64,000 bases of DNA from Streptomyces sp. ISL-66 (GTDB lineage: Bacteria > Actinomycetota > Actinomycetes > Streptomycetales > Streptomycetaceae). The DNA is taken from positions 1 to 64,000 of the forward strand of contig NZ_JAGGOW010000076.1 of assembly GCF_018614135.1 (NCBI RefSeq). The letters run 5' to 3'. Under the pieces are notes generated by a model. That model was not told where the DNA came from, ran no database searches, and saw nothing but the letters and a program-made list of their open reading frames with translations. Below are positions 45,007 to 52,744 of the stretch, piece by piece. Position 1 is the stretch's first letter. Every line of letters begins with the position of its first letter. The position numbers were made by a program, and so were the translations under genes.

Positions 45007-45990
45007 TCAGAGCTCCGGCGCCAGCCCGCGCTCGCGCAGCCAGGCCAGTTGGACGGGCGGGTTGGAGCCGCAGCCGCCGCCGTGGTCCCCGTACGGCCAC
45101 ACGGTCATGGTGCGGTCCTCGCCCGCGTACTGGTTGAAGGCGGCGTAGACCGTGGAGGGCGGGCAGACCGGGTCCATCAGACCCACGCTGAACAGCGTCG
45201 GCGCGGTGGCCCGCCGGGCGAAGTGGACGCCGTCGAAGTGGTCGAGGGTGGCGAAGGCCGGCTCCACGCGGTGGCGGCTGTGCCAGCGCAGGTACTTGGC
45301 GATCTCCTGGTACGGGCCTTCGCCGCAGATCGCGGCGGCATGGCGGAAGTGGCACAGGAACGGGACGTCCGGCATCGCCGCCGCCACACTGTCCCCGGCG
45401 AGACCGGCGACGGCGAGCGCCAGACCGCCGCCCTGGCTGCCGCCGGCCACCACGACCCGCCGGCCGTCGAGTCCGGGCAGCTCCGCGACCGCGTCCACGG
45501 CTCGCACGCAGTCGGTGACCAAGCGCCGGTAGTAATAGTGGTCGGGAGAGTCGATGCCACGGGTCATGAAGCCCTCGACCCACTGCGTGCCGTCGCCGAC
45601 GCCCCGGTCCGGGGTGTCGTGGCCCTGGCCCCGGCTGTCGACGACGAGTTGGGCGTAGCCCGCGGCGGACCAGAGCAGGTGATCGGTGGGCAGTCCTCGA
45701 CCGCCGCCGTAGCCCATGTAGGTCACGACGACCGGCAGCGGTCCGGCCGCGTCGCGCGGGCGCAGCAGCCAGGCGGCCACCGGTTCGCCGTTCCAGCCGG
45801 GGAAGCGCACGTCGTCGACCTCGATGGTGCTCAGCAGGTGCTGGGCGGTGACCCGTTCCACCTTGACCGCCCCGGCGTGCGACCGGGCTTCGGCGAGGGT
45901 CCGCTGCCAGAAGGCGTCGAAACCGGTCGGATCGGGCAACTCGGGCCGGTAGCGGACGAGTTCGTCCTGGCCTATGTCGGTGAGCGGCAT
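45007..45990 (-). CDS. CE7 acetyl esterase (acetyl-xylan esterase/cephalosporin-C deacetylase family)
   Basis: Cytoplasmic deacetylase of 327 residues, alpha/beta hydrolase. Nucleophile Ser185 is in AGGSQGGGLAL; VDSRGQGHD and a late Asp-His pair (GLMDPVCPP, YGDHGGG) complete the CE7 pattern. Length and Ser position match known intracellular CE7 enzymes. It would remove acetyl groups from imported oligosaccharides before GH1 and GH31 act. ATG 45990; GGAGGAA lies upstream. First gene of its unit, with an island operator 233 bp upstream. Confidence 0.92.
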   Translation of the reverse strand: MPLTDIGQDELVRYRPELPDPTGFDAFWQRTLAEARSHAGAVKVERVTAQHLLSTIEVDDVRFPGWNGEPVAAWLLRPRDAAGPLPVVVTYMGYGGGRGLPTDHLLWSAAGYAQLVVDSRGQGHDTPDRGVGDGTQWVEGFMTRGIDSPDHYYYRRLVTDCVRAVDAVAELPGLDGRRVVVAGGSQGGGLALAVAGLAGDSVAAAMPDVPFLCHFRHAAAICGEGPYQEIAKYLRWHSRHRVEPAFATLDHFDGVHFARRATAPTLFSVGLMDPVCPPSTVYAAFNQYAGEDRTMTVWPYGDHGGGCGSNPPVQLAWLRERGLAPEL

Positions 45991-46223
45991 GGGGACTTCC
46001 TCCGGTCGGAGAGGTGACGGGGCAATGGGGCTCGGCGGCCACAGGGGGCCTTGCCCCGCAGGTCCGGGCACTGGTGCGGGAAGGGTGGCGGCCCGCCCCC
46101 CTCGGACGGGCCGCCGGTCTCGTGGGGTACGGGCCTCAGCCGGTCCCGCCGGACGGGGCTGCGGGCGCGGACAGGGAACTCACGTGGACGCCCCCTCGGC
46201 GGGCTGGGTGTGATGGCCACTTG

Positions 46224-46265
46224 TCGAAGCGCTTCGACGCTGACATGATCCAGTGCCACTGTCAA
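46224..46265 (-). promoter_or_regulatory. Promoter and operator of the CE7-GH1-GH31 unit
   Basis: TCGAAGCGCTTCGA (46224-46237; 16-bp perfect with flanking G/C) preceded on the minus strand by TTGACA (46265-46260), 22 bp away. The geometry mirrors the GH3 promoter. The leader between operator and ATG (about 230 bp) shows no gene. Confidence 0.7.
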
Positions 46266-46345
46266 CTATCCCCGGCCCACCAAGTTTCCTCCTTGTTCAG
46301 GCTCTTGGCGAACCCCTCACACCATCGTTGACCGCGTCACGAACA

Positions 46346-46360
46346 TTCAAGCGCTTCGAC
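46346..46360. promoter_or_regulatory. Degenerate island operator
   Basis: TTCAAGCGCTTCGAC has one mismatch in the palindrome's left arm. About 120 bp from the perfect copy, the same spacing as the pair before GH42 copy 1. Confidence 0.55.
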
Positions 46361-46373
46361 AATGCTTTTCGAG

Positions 46374-46399
46374 CATGCGCATCGACCATGCGCATCGAC
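46374..46399 (+). repeat. 13-bp perfect tandem repeat
   Basis: CATGCGCATCGAC occurs twice without a gap, next to the degenerate operator and 47 bp beyond the 3' end of the small unknown gene. No function assigned. Confidence 0.85.
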
Positions 46400-46445
46400 G
46401 ACATCAGCACGGCGCGGCCGCCCGCACGAGGAGGGGGTGCCTCCC

Positions 46446-46793
46446 CTACCGGGACCCGGGCTCCTGCGGCTCCGCTCGCGCGTCGACGATCCGCTCGAAG
46501 AAGAACTCGTGCTTGAGGAAGGAGACGTCGTACTCATGACCCGGGTACGGCGGGATCAGCTGAGCGGCCTGGATCAGCCGCCATCCCGCCCGGAGCGCCG
46601 CCACCCCCGACTCGTACGGCGGCTCGTCGCTGTCGCCCGTGGTGGGCGAGGTGCGGCCCGTGCCGTCGTACAGCGACCAGCCCACGACATGGGAGTCCAG
46701 CGCCGAGGTGGCCAGATACAGTACGAGCACCTGCTGCCGCAGCTCCGGCGCGGCGCCTTGCGCCCGCTCCGGGAGGATCGCTTCGGTCGTCAT
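46446..46793 (-). CDS. Small protein of unknown function coupled to a dioxygenase gene
   Basis: 115 residues, not recognised. No signal peptide, membrane segment or cysteine. It has a hydrophobic core segment (QQVLVLYLATSALDSHVVGW) and a charged tail. ATG 46793 overlaps the stop of the dioxygenase-like gene by 4 bp, so it is probably a partner or accessory of that enzyme. Confidence 0.6.
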   Translation of the reverse strand: MTTEAILPERAQGAAPELRQQVLVLYLATSALDSHVVGWSLYDGTGRTSPTTGDSDEPPYESGVAALRAGWRLIQAAQLIPPYPGHEYDVSFLKHEFFFERIVDARAEPQEPGSR

Positions 46794-47605
46794 GCCTGTG
46801 CCTCCTCAGGGCGGTTGGAAACCCTGGTCGCCCAGTGGTCGAGGTCGAAGTCGTCGTCGCCGGTCAGCACCCGCCACAGCAGGATGCGGTTGTACCGCTC
46901 CAGCCGACCGGTCGCCGCCTCGTACCACGGGAACATCGAGTCCAGCTCCGCGGCCACCTGTGGGTCGTCGATGTCCGAGGTGTTCCACAGGCGCTGTTGA
47001 CGCACCCTGGGATTGAAGCGGATCTTGAACATGTAGCGCATCGCGTCACTGTCGTTGCGCCGGCCCCCGTGCCAGAGGCCGTGGTGCAGAAACACCACCG
47101 TCCCGGCCGGGCAGACCAGCCGGTCCTGGCCGCGCAGGTTCTGATAGCGGCCGGTGTCGGACTCGTTGATCCGCCGGAGGTGGCTGCCCGGCACGGTGAG
47201 CGTTCCGCCCATCTCCAGCGTCACCGCCTGCGGAAAGTACATCAACTGCACGTCGAAGGCGTCCGGCCGGACGTCGATGATGGCGTCCGCGTGCAGCGGC
47301 TGCGCGTCGCCGCCGTGGGGCTCACGGGTGTGCACGAAGTGGTGGTCCACCCACGGCTCCGGGCCCACGAGGCTGTGCAGGGCCCCCGCCACCTGCGGAA
47401 GCTCCAGCAGCCCACGGACGAAGGATCCTTCCGGGTAGGCCTCGGACAGCGGCGTCCCGTACCGTACCGGCGGCACCCCCTCGGCCAGTACCGCCAGGCC
47501 CTCGGAGTTCATTTCCGCCGGGACCACCGCGTCCAGGCGCAGCGACCCCCGCGCCACGAACCGCGCCATCCGCACCGAATCGAGTAGTTCTTGCCTCTTC
47601 TCCAT
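46790..47605 (-). CDS. Phytanoyl-CoA-dioxygenase-like Fe(II)/2-oxoglutarate enzyme
   Basis: 271 residues. The cupin core has the metal motif PLHADAIIDV (His-x-Asp) and distal HHGLWHGG (His), then an Arg-containing strand (MRYMFKIRFNPRV) for 2-oxoglutarate. GTLTVPGSHLRR is typical of PhyH proteins. Substrate unknown; the family hydroxylates lipids, amino acids, antibiotics and sugars-derived compounds. ATG 47605 has no strong ribosome site. Divergent from an AraC regulator that probably controls it. Confidence 0.82.
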   Translation of the reverse strand: MEKRQELLDSVRMARFVARGSLRLDAVVPAEMNSEGLAVLAEGVPPVRYGTPLSEAYPEGSFVRGLLELPQVAGALHSLVGPEPWVDHHFVHTREPHGGDAQPLHADAIIDVRPDAFDVQLMYFPQAVTLEMGGTLTVPGSHLRRINESDTGRYQNLRGQDRLVCPAGTVVFLHHGLWHGGRRNDSDAMRYMFKIRFNPRVRQQRLWNTSDIDDPQVAAELDSMFPWYEAATGRLERYNRILLWRVLTGDDDFDLDHWATRVSNRPEEAQA

Positions 47606-47734
47606 GGCGGCCACGCTAGGCCCGGCGGCCGCGAGCCCGCGTGGGCCACGTTCACCTTCCACTGGTCGATTCTCACCACGGTGCCCGGCGCACGGGGTTG
47701 AGCGTCGCGACCCTGGAGCGGGCTTGCGGACACA

Positions 47735-48553
47735 GTGGTAGAACACGTGACCATGCACACGGTCCTCGCCCACCTTGACGAGCCTCCGGCCCTCGCCGCC
47801 GTCGGCATCGGCGTGCACGGGCCCGCCGGCCACGTGGACGTGTTCTCACTGCCGGACCTCTGGCAGCTCCATCTGTACGACTACGAGGCCGACTTGACGG
47901 TGAACGGCACGGAGCACGCGCTCCGCCCCGGCCGGGTCAGCCTCGTACCGCCCGGCGCCGAGGTCCGTTATCGCTACCGGGGCCGCTCCGCACACCTCTA
48001 CGTCCACTTCCGCCTCGGCTCAGCCGGAACTCCCCGCAGCATTCCGGTGGTCCAGCAAGCCGGCGCCGATCTCGCCTTGCTCACCGCCCAGTTGCAGCAG
48101 ACGCTGGCCGCCTGGCCGAACACCCCGGCGCGGGCCGCCGCCGAGGTGTGGGCCGCTCTGTGGCGGGTCTCCCAGCTCGCCCCTTCCAGGGAGCGGAACA
48201 CGCGGGCCGCTCATCCGGCGGTCTCGACCGCCGTGGCCCTCATCGAGGCGCGGCTGGGGCAACCTCTGACGGTACCGGACATCGCGGCGGCGGCCGGTGT
48301 CTCCCACAACCACCTGACGCGCCTCTTCCGCGCCGCGACGGGGGAGACGGTCGTCGGCTACATCCGGTCCCGGCGGATGGAACGAGCCCGCCACTTCCTG
48401 CAGGCCACCACGCTCTCCGTCCCCGCCGTCGCCGCATCGGTCGGCATTCCCGACCTACAGGCGTTCAACAAGGCCTGTCGTCGCGCACTCGGCGCTTCTC
48501 CGCGCGGCATCCGTGCCGCCCAGCCCGTTTCCCCGCGGTCCCCCGCCCAGTGA
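47735..48553 (+). CDS. AraC-family regulator
   Basis: 272 residues: an N-terminal cupin-like sensor (LTVNGTEHALRPGRVSLVPP) and two C-terminal HTH motifs (LTVPDIAAAAGVSHNHLTRL and LSVPAVAASVGIPDLQAFN). Alternative starts are GTG 47747 and ATG 47753; none has a clear ribosome site. It is divergent from the PhyH-like gene across 129 bp, the usual arrangement for a dedicated regulator. Confidence 0.85.
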   Translation: MVEHVTMHTVLAHLDEPPALAAVGIGVHGPAGHVDVFSLPDLWQLHLYDYEADLTVNGTEHALRPGRVSLVPPGAEVRYRYRGRSAHLYVHFRLGSAGTPRSIPVVQQAGADLALLTAQLQQTLAAWPNTPARAAAEVWAALWRVSQLAPSRERNTRAAHPAVSTAVALIEARLGQPLTVPDIAAAAGVSHNHLTRLFRAATGETVVGYIRSRRMERARHFLQATTLSVPAVAASVGIPDLQAFNKACRRALGASPRGIRAAQPVSPRSPAQ

Positions 48554-48700
48554 GCGGACCGGTACGGGACGCGGCTGCCCGGCCGCCCCGGAGGACCCGC
48601 CGCGCGCCCGCTTCGCGCCGTCGGCAACCTTTTCGCATCCGGCGGCGACCAAGCGGTGCACCTCGACTTGAACCTTCGAACGGACGGCGGACGGACAGAC

Positions 48701-49678
48701 ATGCAGACTGCACGGCAGGCCGCGCGGCAGCGCAGGCGCAGACACCGGCTGATGACGGCAACGACGGTGATGGTGACCGCCGCGGGGGTCCTCTTCTGCC
48801 TGGTGACAGCCATGTCCTCCGGCCCCAAGGGCGGGGGCACGGCCGATGATGTGGCCGTCCCCGCCGCCCCCGCCGCCACCCAGGCGGGAGACACGCCCCC
48901 GCCCCCCACGAGCCCCGCGCCCTCGACGGACAGCTCGCGTGCCGCGGAATCCCCGACCGCGGCCGACGCGACGGCCGTCGCTACGCCCGTCGCAACGACC
49001 ACCGCGGCGCCACGGCCTTCGACGAAAGGAACCCCGCGGGCGACGTCCACCACGGCGCCGTCGGCGGGACGCATCCAACCCGAGACCACCTACAAGGGCG
49101 TCGCCACCGCCTACGCCGCCGAAGACGGCAACGGCGCCTGCCTGTTCGGCCCGAGCGACGACCTCATGATCGCGGCGATGAACACCACCGACTACGAGTC
49201 GTCCAGGGCGTGCGGCGCGTACGTGCGCGTCCGCGCCGCGAGCGGCGCCTCGATCACGGTCCGGATCACCAACGAATGCCCGCTGCCCTGCGCGCCCGGC
49301 CAACTGGACCTCAGCGAACAGGCCTTCGCGAAACTGGCCGATCCCAAGCTCGGCCGCATCCCGATCACGTGGAGCCTGCTGAGCCCCCAGACGTCCGGCA
49401 CGATCTCCATCCGGTACAAGAGCGGGTCCAACCCCCACTGGTGCGGCATCCAGGTGATCGACCACCGGAACCCGGTCGCAGGGCTGGAGGTACGCACCAC
49501 CAACGGCTGGCGGAAGCTGCCGCGTACCGACTACAACTACTTCCTCTCCGCCGACGGCGGCGGGTGCGGCGACACGATGAGGATCACCGACATCTACGGA
49601 GAACAGCTGACGGTCGACGGGACCGCGCTGCTGCCGAACGTCGTACAACCGACCCGGGTCCAGTTCGCCCCGCACTGA
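48701..49678 (+). CDS. Expansin-like secreted or anchored protein
   Basis: 325 residues. A basic start and one hydrophobic segment (MTATTVMVTAAGVLFCLVTA) form a signal anchor, followed by an 85-residue Pro/Ala/Thr/Ser-rich linker. Then come an expansin D1 double-psi barrel (GVATAYAAEDGNGACLFG, IAAMNTTDYE, TNECPLPCAPGQLDLS) and D2-like cellulose-binding domain. Bacterial expansins loosen cellulose-hemicellulose contacts without hydrolysis. Presence beside xyloglucan enzymes fits plant-wall attack. ATG 48701 is chosen as the last start before the signal anchor. Confidence 0.85.
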   Translation: MQTARQAARQRRRRHRLMTATTVMVTAAGVLFCLVTAMSSGPKGGGTADDVAVPAAPAATQAGDTPPPPTSPAPSTDSSRAAESPTAADATAVATPVATTTAAPRPSTKGTPRATSTTAPSAGRIQPETTYKGVATAYAAEDGNGACLFGPSDDLMIAAMNTTDYESSRACGAYVRVRAASGASITVRITNECPLPCAPGQLDLSEQAFAKLADPKLGRIPITWSLLSPQTSGTISIRYKSGSNPHWCGIQVIDHRNPVAGLEVRTTNGWRKLPRTDYNYFLSADGGGCGDTMRITDIYGEQLTVDGTALLPNVVQPTRVQFAPH

Positions 49679-49807
49679 ACCGCACCGCGGCCGGGTGGCG
49701 GATCCGGGGTGGGTGCACCGGAGGCACCCGGTCGCATCCGGCGCTGGTACGCTGCCGTTTCGGTGGGGATGTTAACGCACACATTCGCGGAGGGGCGAGC
49801 GCCGGAC

Positions 49808-50341
49808 ATGGTCCTCGATGACGCGTCCGCGGAGTTCCACGACTTCTTCGAACGCCACTACGCCGGACTCGCCCGGTTCGCCCATCTCCTGACGGGCGAG
49901 GCGGACGGCGGCGACGATCTGGCCGCGGACGCCCTGATCGCACTGTGGCAGCGCTGGGACCGGCTGCGCCAGGCCGAGTACCCACTCGCCTACGCCCGTG
50001 GCGTGGTCGCCAACCTGGCACGGTCACGGATCCGCAGCGCGGTCCGCGAACGCCGCCGGATCGCCCTGTTCTGGTCCCGCGGCGCGGAGCCGTTGGACGG
50101 TCCGGACGTGGCCGCCGTGATGGACGTGCGTACCGCTCTCGCCCGGTTGCCGTTCCGGAAGCGGGCATGCGTGGTCCTGCGGCACGCCTTCGACCTGTCG
50201 GAGAAGGACACCGCCCTGGCGCTCGGAATATCGGTCGGTACGGTGAAGAGCCAGACCTCGAAGGGGATGGCCGAACTGGAACGGACCCTGGGCAGCACAG
50301 GAGCGGCCGGGGAACTGTCGGCGGGGAGGAGGAGCCGTTGA
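49808..50341 (+). CDS. ECF RNA polymerase sigma factor (SigE-like)
   Basis: 177 residues from ATG 49808. Region 2 is seen in EFHDFFERHYAGLARFAHLL and DDLAADALIALWQRWDRL, and region 4 in RKRACVVLRHAFDLSEKDTA with ALGISVGTVKSQTSKGM. ATG 49769 is an alternative start, adding 13 residues; GGAGGGG sits between the two. Its TGA overlaps the TTG start of the next gene, a probable sigma regulator. Which genes it activates cannot be told; the expansin gene lies immediately upstream. Confidence 0.85.
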   Translation: MVLDDASAEFHDFFERHYAGLARFAHLLTGEADGGDDLAADALIALWQRWDRLRQAEYPLAYARGVVANLARSRIRSAVRERRRIALFWSRGAEPLDGPDVAAVMDVRTALARLPFRKRACVVLRHAFDLSEKDTALALGISVGTVKSQTSKGMAELERTLGSTGAAGELSAGRRSR

Positions 50342-51174
50342 ACGAGGAGCTCACCGGGCGGCTGCGCGCAGCCGCCGAGGCCCACCAGCCCGACCGCGCC
50401 CGGATCCTGGCACGCGTGGAACGCGGCATGTCCGGCGCCCCCGCCGCCCACCGCTCGTCGTCGGGCGCGAGGCCCTGGCCCAGGGTCGCGCTCGCCTCCC
50501 TCGCCACGGCCGGCATCGTGGCGGTCGGTGGTTTCGCCGTCGCCGCCCTCGTCCGGTCCCCGCCGGTCCGGCCGGACATCTCGGCCACCCCCGCCGGGCC
50601 GTCCGCGACCGGGACTCCCCACGCGACGGCGTCGGCGCCCGTCACCGGCGGCCCGACCGCGCCGGACCGCTCGCCCTCGACCCGGCCCAGCCCCGCGGCG
50701 CCAGGCGGCGCGGGCTCGACACGTCCCAGCCCCGCCGCGCCGAGCGGTGCGGGCTCGACCCGGCCCGGCAGCGCGCAGGTCCAAGACGGGCCCCTGTCGT
50801 CGGCCGGCTCCTTGGACGCGGACAGCAACACCTACTGGGCCCAGAGCGACATCACCCTCAAGACCACGCAGCCGCTCACCGCACTCACCATGGAACTGCG
50901 CGTCACGCAGACCGGTGGAGTGCGGAGCACCGGCAGCTGGCGGACGCTGCCCGCCGACGACTTCACCGTCACCGTGCAGGAGGGGGGCGGAGCGGTGGTC
51001 TACCGCTGGGTCCTCAAGCCGGGCCGTACGGTCCCGGCCGGACAGCACGTCTTCGCCGGCCAGTACAACCACGCCGCCGGCGAACGCGAGGCCCAGGACG
51101 ACGGCTATCGCGTCGACGCCACCGGTCCCCGCGGCGCCCTCTCGGTCTGGGGCGGCTTCACCCCGACACGGTGA
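50338..51174 (+). CDS. Membrane-anchored partner of the sigma factor, with Pro-rich repeats
   Basis: 278 residues; start TTG 50338 with GGGAGGAGGA upstream and a TTGA overlap with the sigma gene. An 45-residue cytoplasmic N-terminus (NEELTGRLRAAAEAHQPDRA) precedes one membrane segment (VALASLATAGIVAVGGFAVA). An Ala/Pro/Thr-rich stalk contains a 13-residue tandem repeat (STRPSPAAPGGAG). A C-terminal extracellular beta-domain follows (DADSNTYWAQSDITLKTTQP). It has the topology of an anti-sigma factor but no HxxxCxxC zinc motif. Confidence 0.7.
   Translation: MNEELTGRLRAAAEAHQPDRARILARVERGMSGAPAAHRSSSGARPWPRVALASLATAGIVAVGGFAVAALVRSPPVRPDISATPAGPSATGTPHATASAPVTGGPTAPDRSPSTRPSPAAPGGAGSTRPSPAAPSGAGSTRPGSAQVQDGPLSSAGSLDADSNTYWAQSDITLKTTQPLTALTMELRVTQTGGVRSTGSWRTLPADDFTVTVQEGGGAVVYRWVLKPGRTVPAGQHVFAGQYNHAAGEREAQDDGYRVDATGPRGALSVWGGFTPTR
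50677..50768 (+). repeat. 39-bp tandem repeats coding the Pro-rich stalk
   Basis: Two full units (50677-50715, 50716-50754) and a partial third, each starting TCGAC and encoding STRP-type units. Length variation between strains is likely. Confidence 0.75.
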
Positions 51175-51217
51175 CGCCCTGCTCGTTGGGCCCCGGACGG
51201 CTGGTGGGCCGAATCTC

Positions 51218-51268
51218 TTGACGCCCGTCGGCCGCCCCTTACATACTGACGGCCAAATCGATTTGGCC
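51218..51268 (+). promoter_or_regulatory. Promoter with an 18-bp perfect palindrome
   Basis: TTGACG (51218-51223), 16 bp, TACATA (51240-51245), then GGCCAAATCGATTTGGCC (51251-51268) at the expected start point. Even symmetry with a central CG is typical of LacI-family sites; the LacI gene at 54820-55866 ends this locus. Confidence 0.7.
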
Positions 51269-51343
51269 ATGTCGATTCGGCTCTCCGTCCAGGGCGCATC
51301 ACGGCTGAACTCAAGCGTGTCGAAAGCCGAACGGAGCTCGAGC

Positions 51344-52744
51344 GTGTCCAGTCCCCGCCAGACCCTTCCCAGTACGGACCAGCCACCGGCGCCGGAGCCC
51401 GCCGACCCGGCGGGCATCCACCCGGTCGACGAGGCCCGCCCCTTGGGGCGGATCCTCCTCTTCGGAATCCAGCACGTCCTCGTCATGGCCGCCACGCCGA
51501 TTTCGGCGATCTTCCTGATGAGCGCGACCCTGCGCCTCGACCCCGGCCTGACCGTCAACCTGCTCGCCGCGGCCTTCGTGCTCTCCGGTGCCGGATCACT
51601 GATCCAGTCGCTGGGGCCGTGGAAGTTCGGGCCCCGCCTGCCGTTCGTGATGCTGCCGGGCGGTGCGCCGCTCATCCTCTTCCTCGCCATCGCGGAGCAG
51701 CACGGCCTGCGCACGGCCACCGGCGCGGTCATCCTCACCGCCGTCTTCTACTTCGTCGTGCTGCCGGTCTTCTCGCGGCTGCTCGCCTTCTTCCCGGCCC
51801 TCGTCATCGGCACGATGATCGTGATCGTGGGCGTCAACCTGGTGAAGGTCGGCGCCGTCCTCGTCACCGGCCGTCCCGGCGAACCGGCCTTCGCGAACAC
51901 CACGAATCTCGCGCTCGGCATGGCGACGATCGGCTTCACCGTCGTCTTCTACCTGCTGTTCACCGGCATCCTGCGTCAGCTCGCGGTCATGCTGGGCCTG
52001 CTCGCCGGCACCGCGCTGGCGGCAGTGCTGGGTCACATCGACTTCGGTGGTGCCGCCGAAGGCGGCCTGGTCAGCCTGCCGCAGCTGATGCCGTTCGGCT
52101 CGCCCCAGTTCAACCTCGTCGCCGCGTTGCCGCTGATGCTCTACAGCCTCGCCTCCATGGCGGAGGCCACCGGCCAGACCGTCATCAACGCGGAGGCCGT
52201 CGGCAAGGAGATCGACCGACGCACCACCGTCCCCAGGACCATCCGCGGTGACGCGCTCACCTCCCTCGTCGGCGGGTTCTTCGGGCTGCCGTTGATGGTG
52301 ACGAGCGGCGAGAACATCGGGATCGTCCGTGTCACCGGTGTGCGCAGCCGGTTCGTCACGGCCGCGGCCGGCGTGGTCCTCATCGTCATGGGATTCCTCG
52401 CGCCCGTGACCCGCGCCATCAGCGCCATCCCCGCCGCGGTCATCGGCGGCACCGCCATGGTCGTCTTCGCCGTCATCACCGTCCTCGGCGTGCAGATGCT
52501 CGGCCGCTCGGACCTCGACAAGCACAGCAACACCTTCATCTGCGCCGTCGCCCTCGCGCTCGGCCTCCTGCCCATCCTCATCCCGGGGGTGTACGCGGGC
52601 TTCCCGCCGACCGCCCGCATCCTCCTCGAAAGCGGCGTCGCCGTCGGCGCGTTCGTCGCGGCCTTCCTCAACATCCTCTTCCACCACATCAGGCCGGCCA
52701 TCGCCGCCCGCCTGGCCAACACCCGTACGGAAAGTGCCCGATGA
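51344..52744 (+). CDS. NCS2-family nucleobase (xanthine/uracil) permease
   Basis: Membrane transporter of 466 residues with many hydrophobic segments. Seen: FGIQHVLVMAATPISAIFL (the conserved QH of NCS2) and TSGENIGIVRVTGVRSRFV (the family signature region). GTG 51344 is preceded by GGAG; an ATG at 51269 directly after the palindrome is an alternative, adding 25 residues. It is joined to the deaminase gene by an ATGA overlap. Confidence 0.87.
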   Translation: MSSPRQTLPSTDQPPAPEPADPAGIHPVDEARPLGRILLFGIQHVLVMAATPISAIFLMSATLRLDPGLTVNLLAAAFVLSGAGSLIQSLGPWKFGPRLPFVMLPGGAPLILFLAIAEQHGLRTATGAVILTAVFYFVVLPVFSRLLAFFPALVIGTMIVIVGVNLVKVGAVLVTGRPGEPAFANTTNLALGMATIGFTVVFYLLFTGILRQLAVMLGLLAGTALAAVLGHIDFGGAAEGGLVSLPQLMPFGSPQFNLVAALPLMLYSLASMAEATGQTVINAEAVGKEIDRRTTVPRTIRGDALTSLVGGFFGLPLMVTSGENIGIVRVTGVRSRFVTAAAGVVLIVMGFLAPVTRAISAIPAAVIGGTAMVVFAVITVLGVQMLGRSDLDKHSNTFICAVALALGLLPILIPGVYAGFPPTARILLESGVAVGAFVAAFLNILFHHIRPAIAARLANTRTESAR

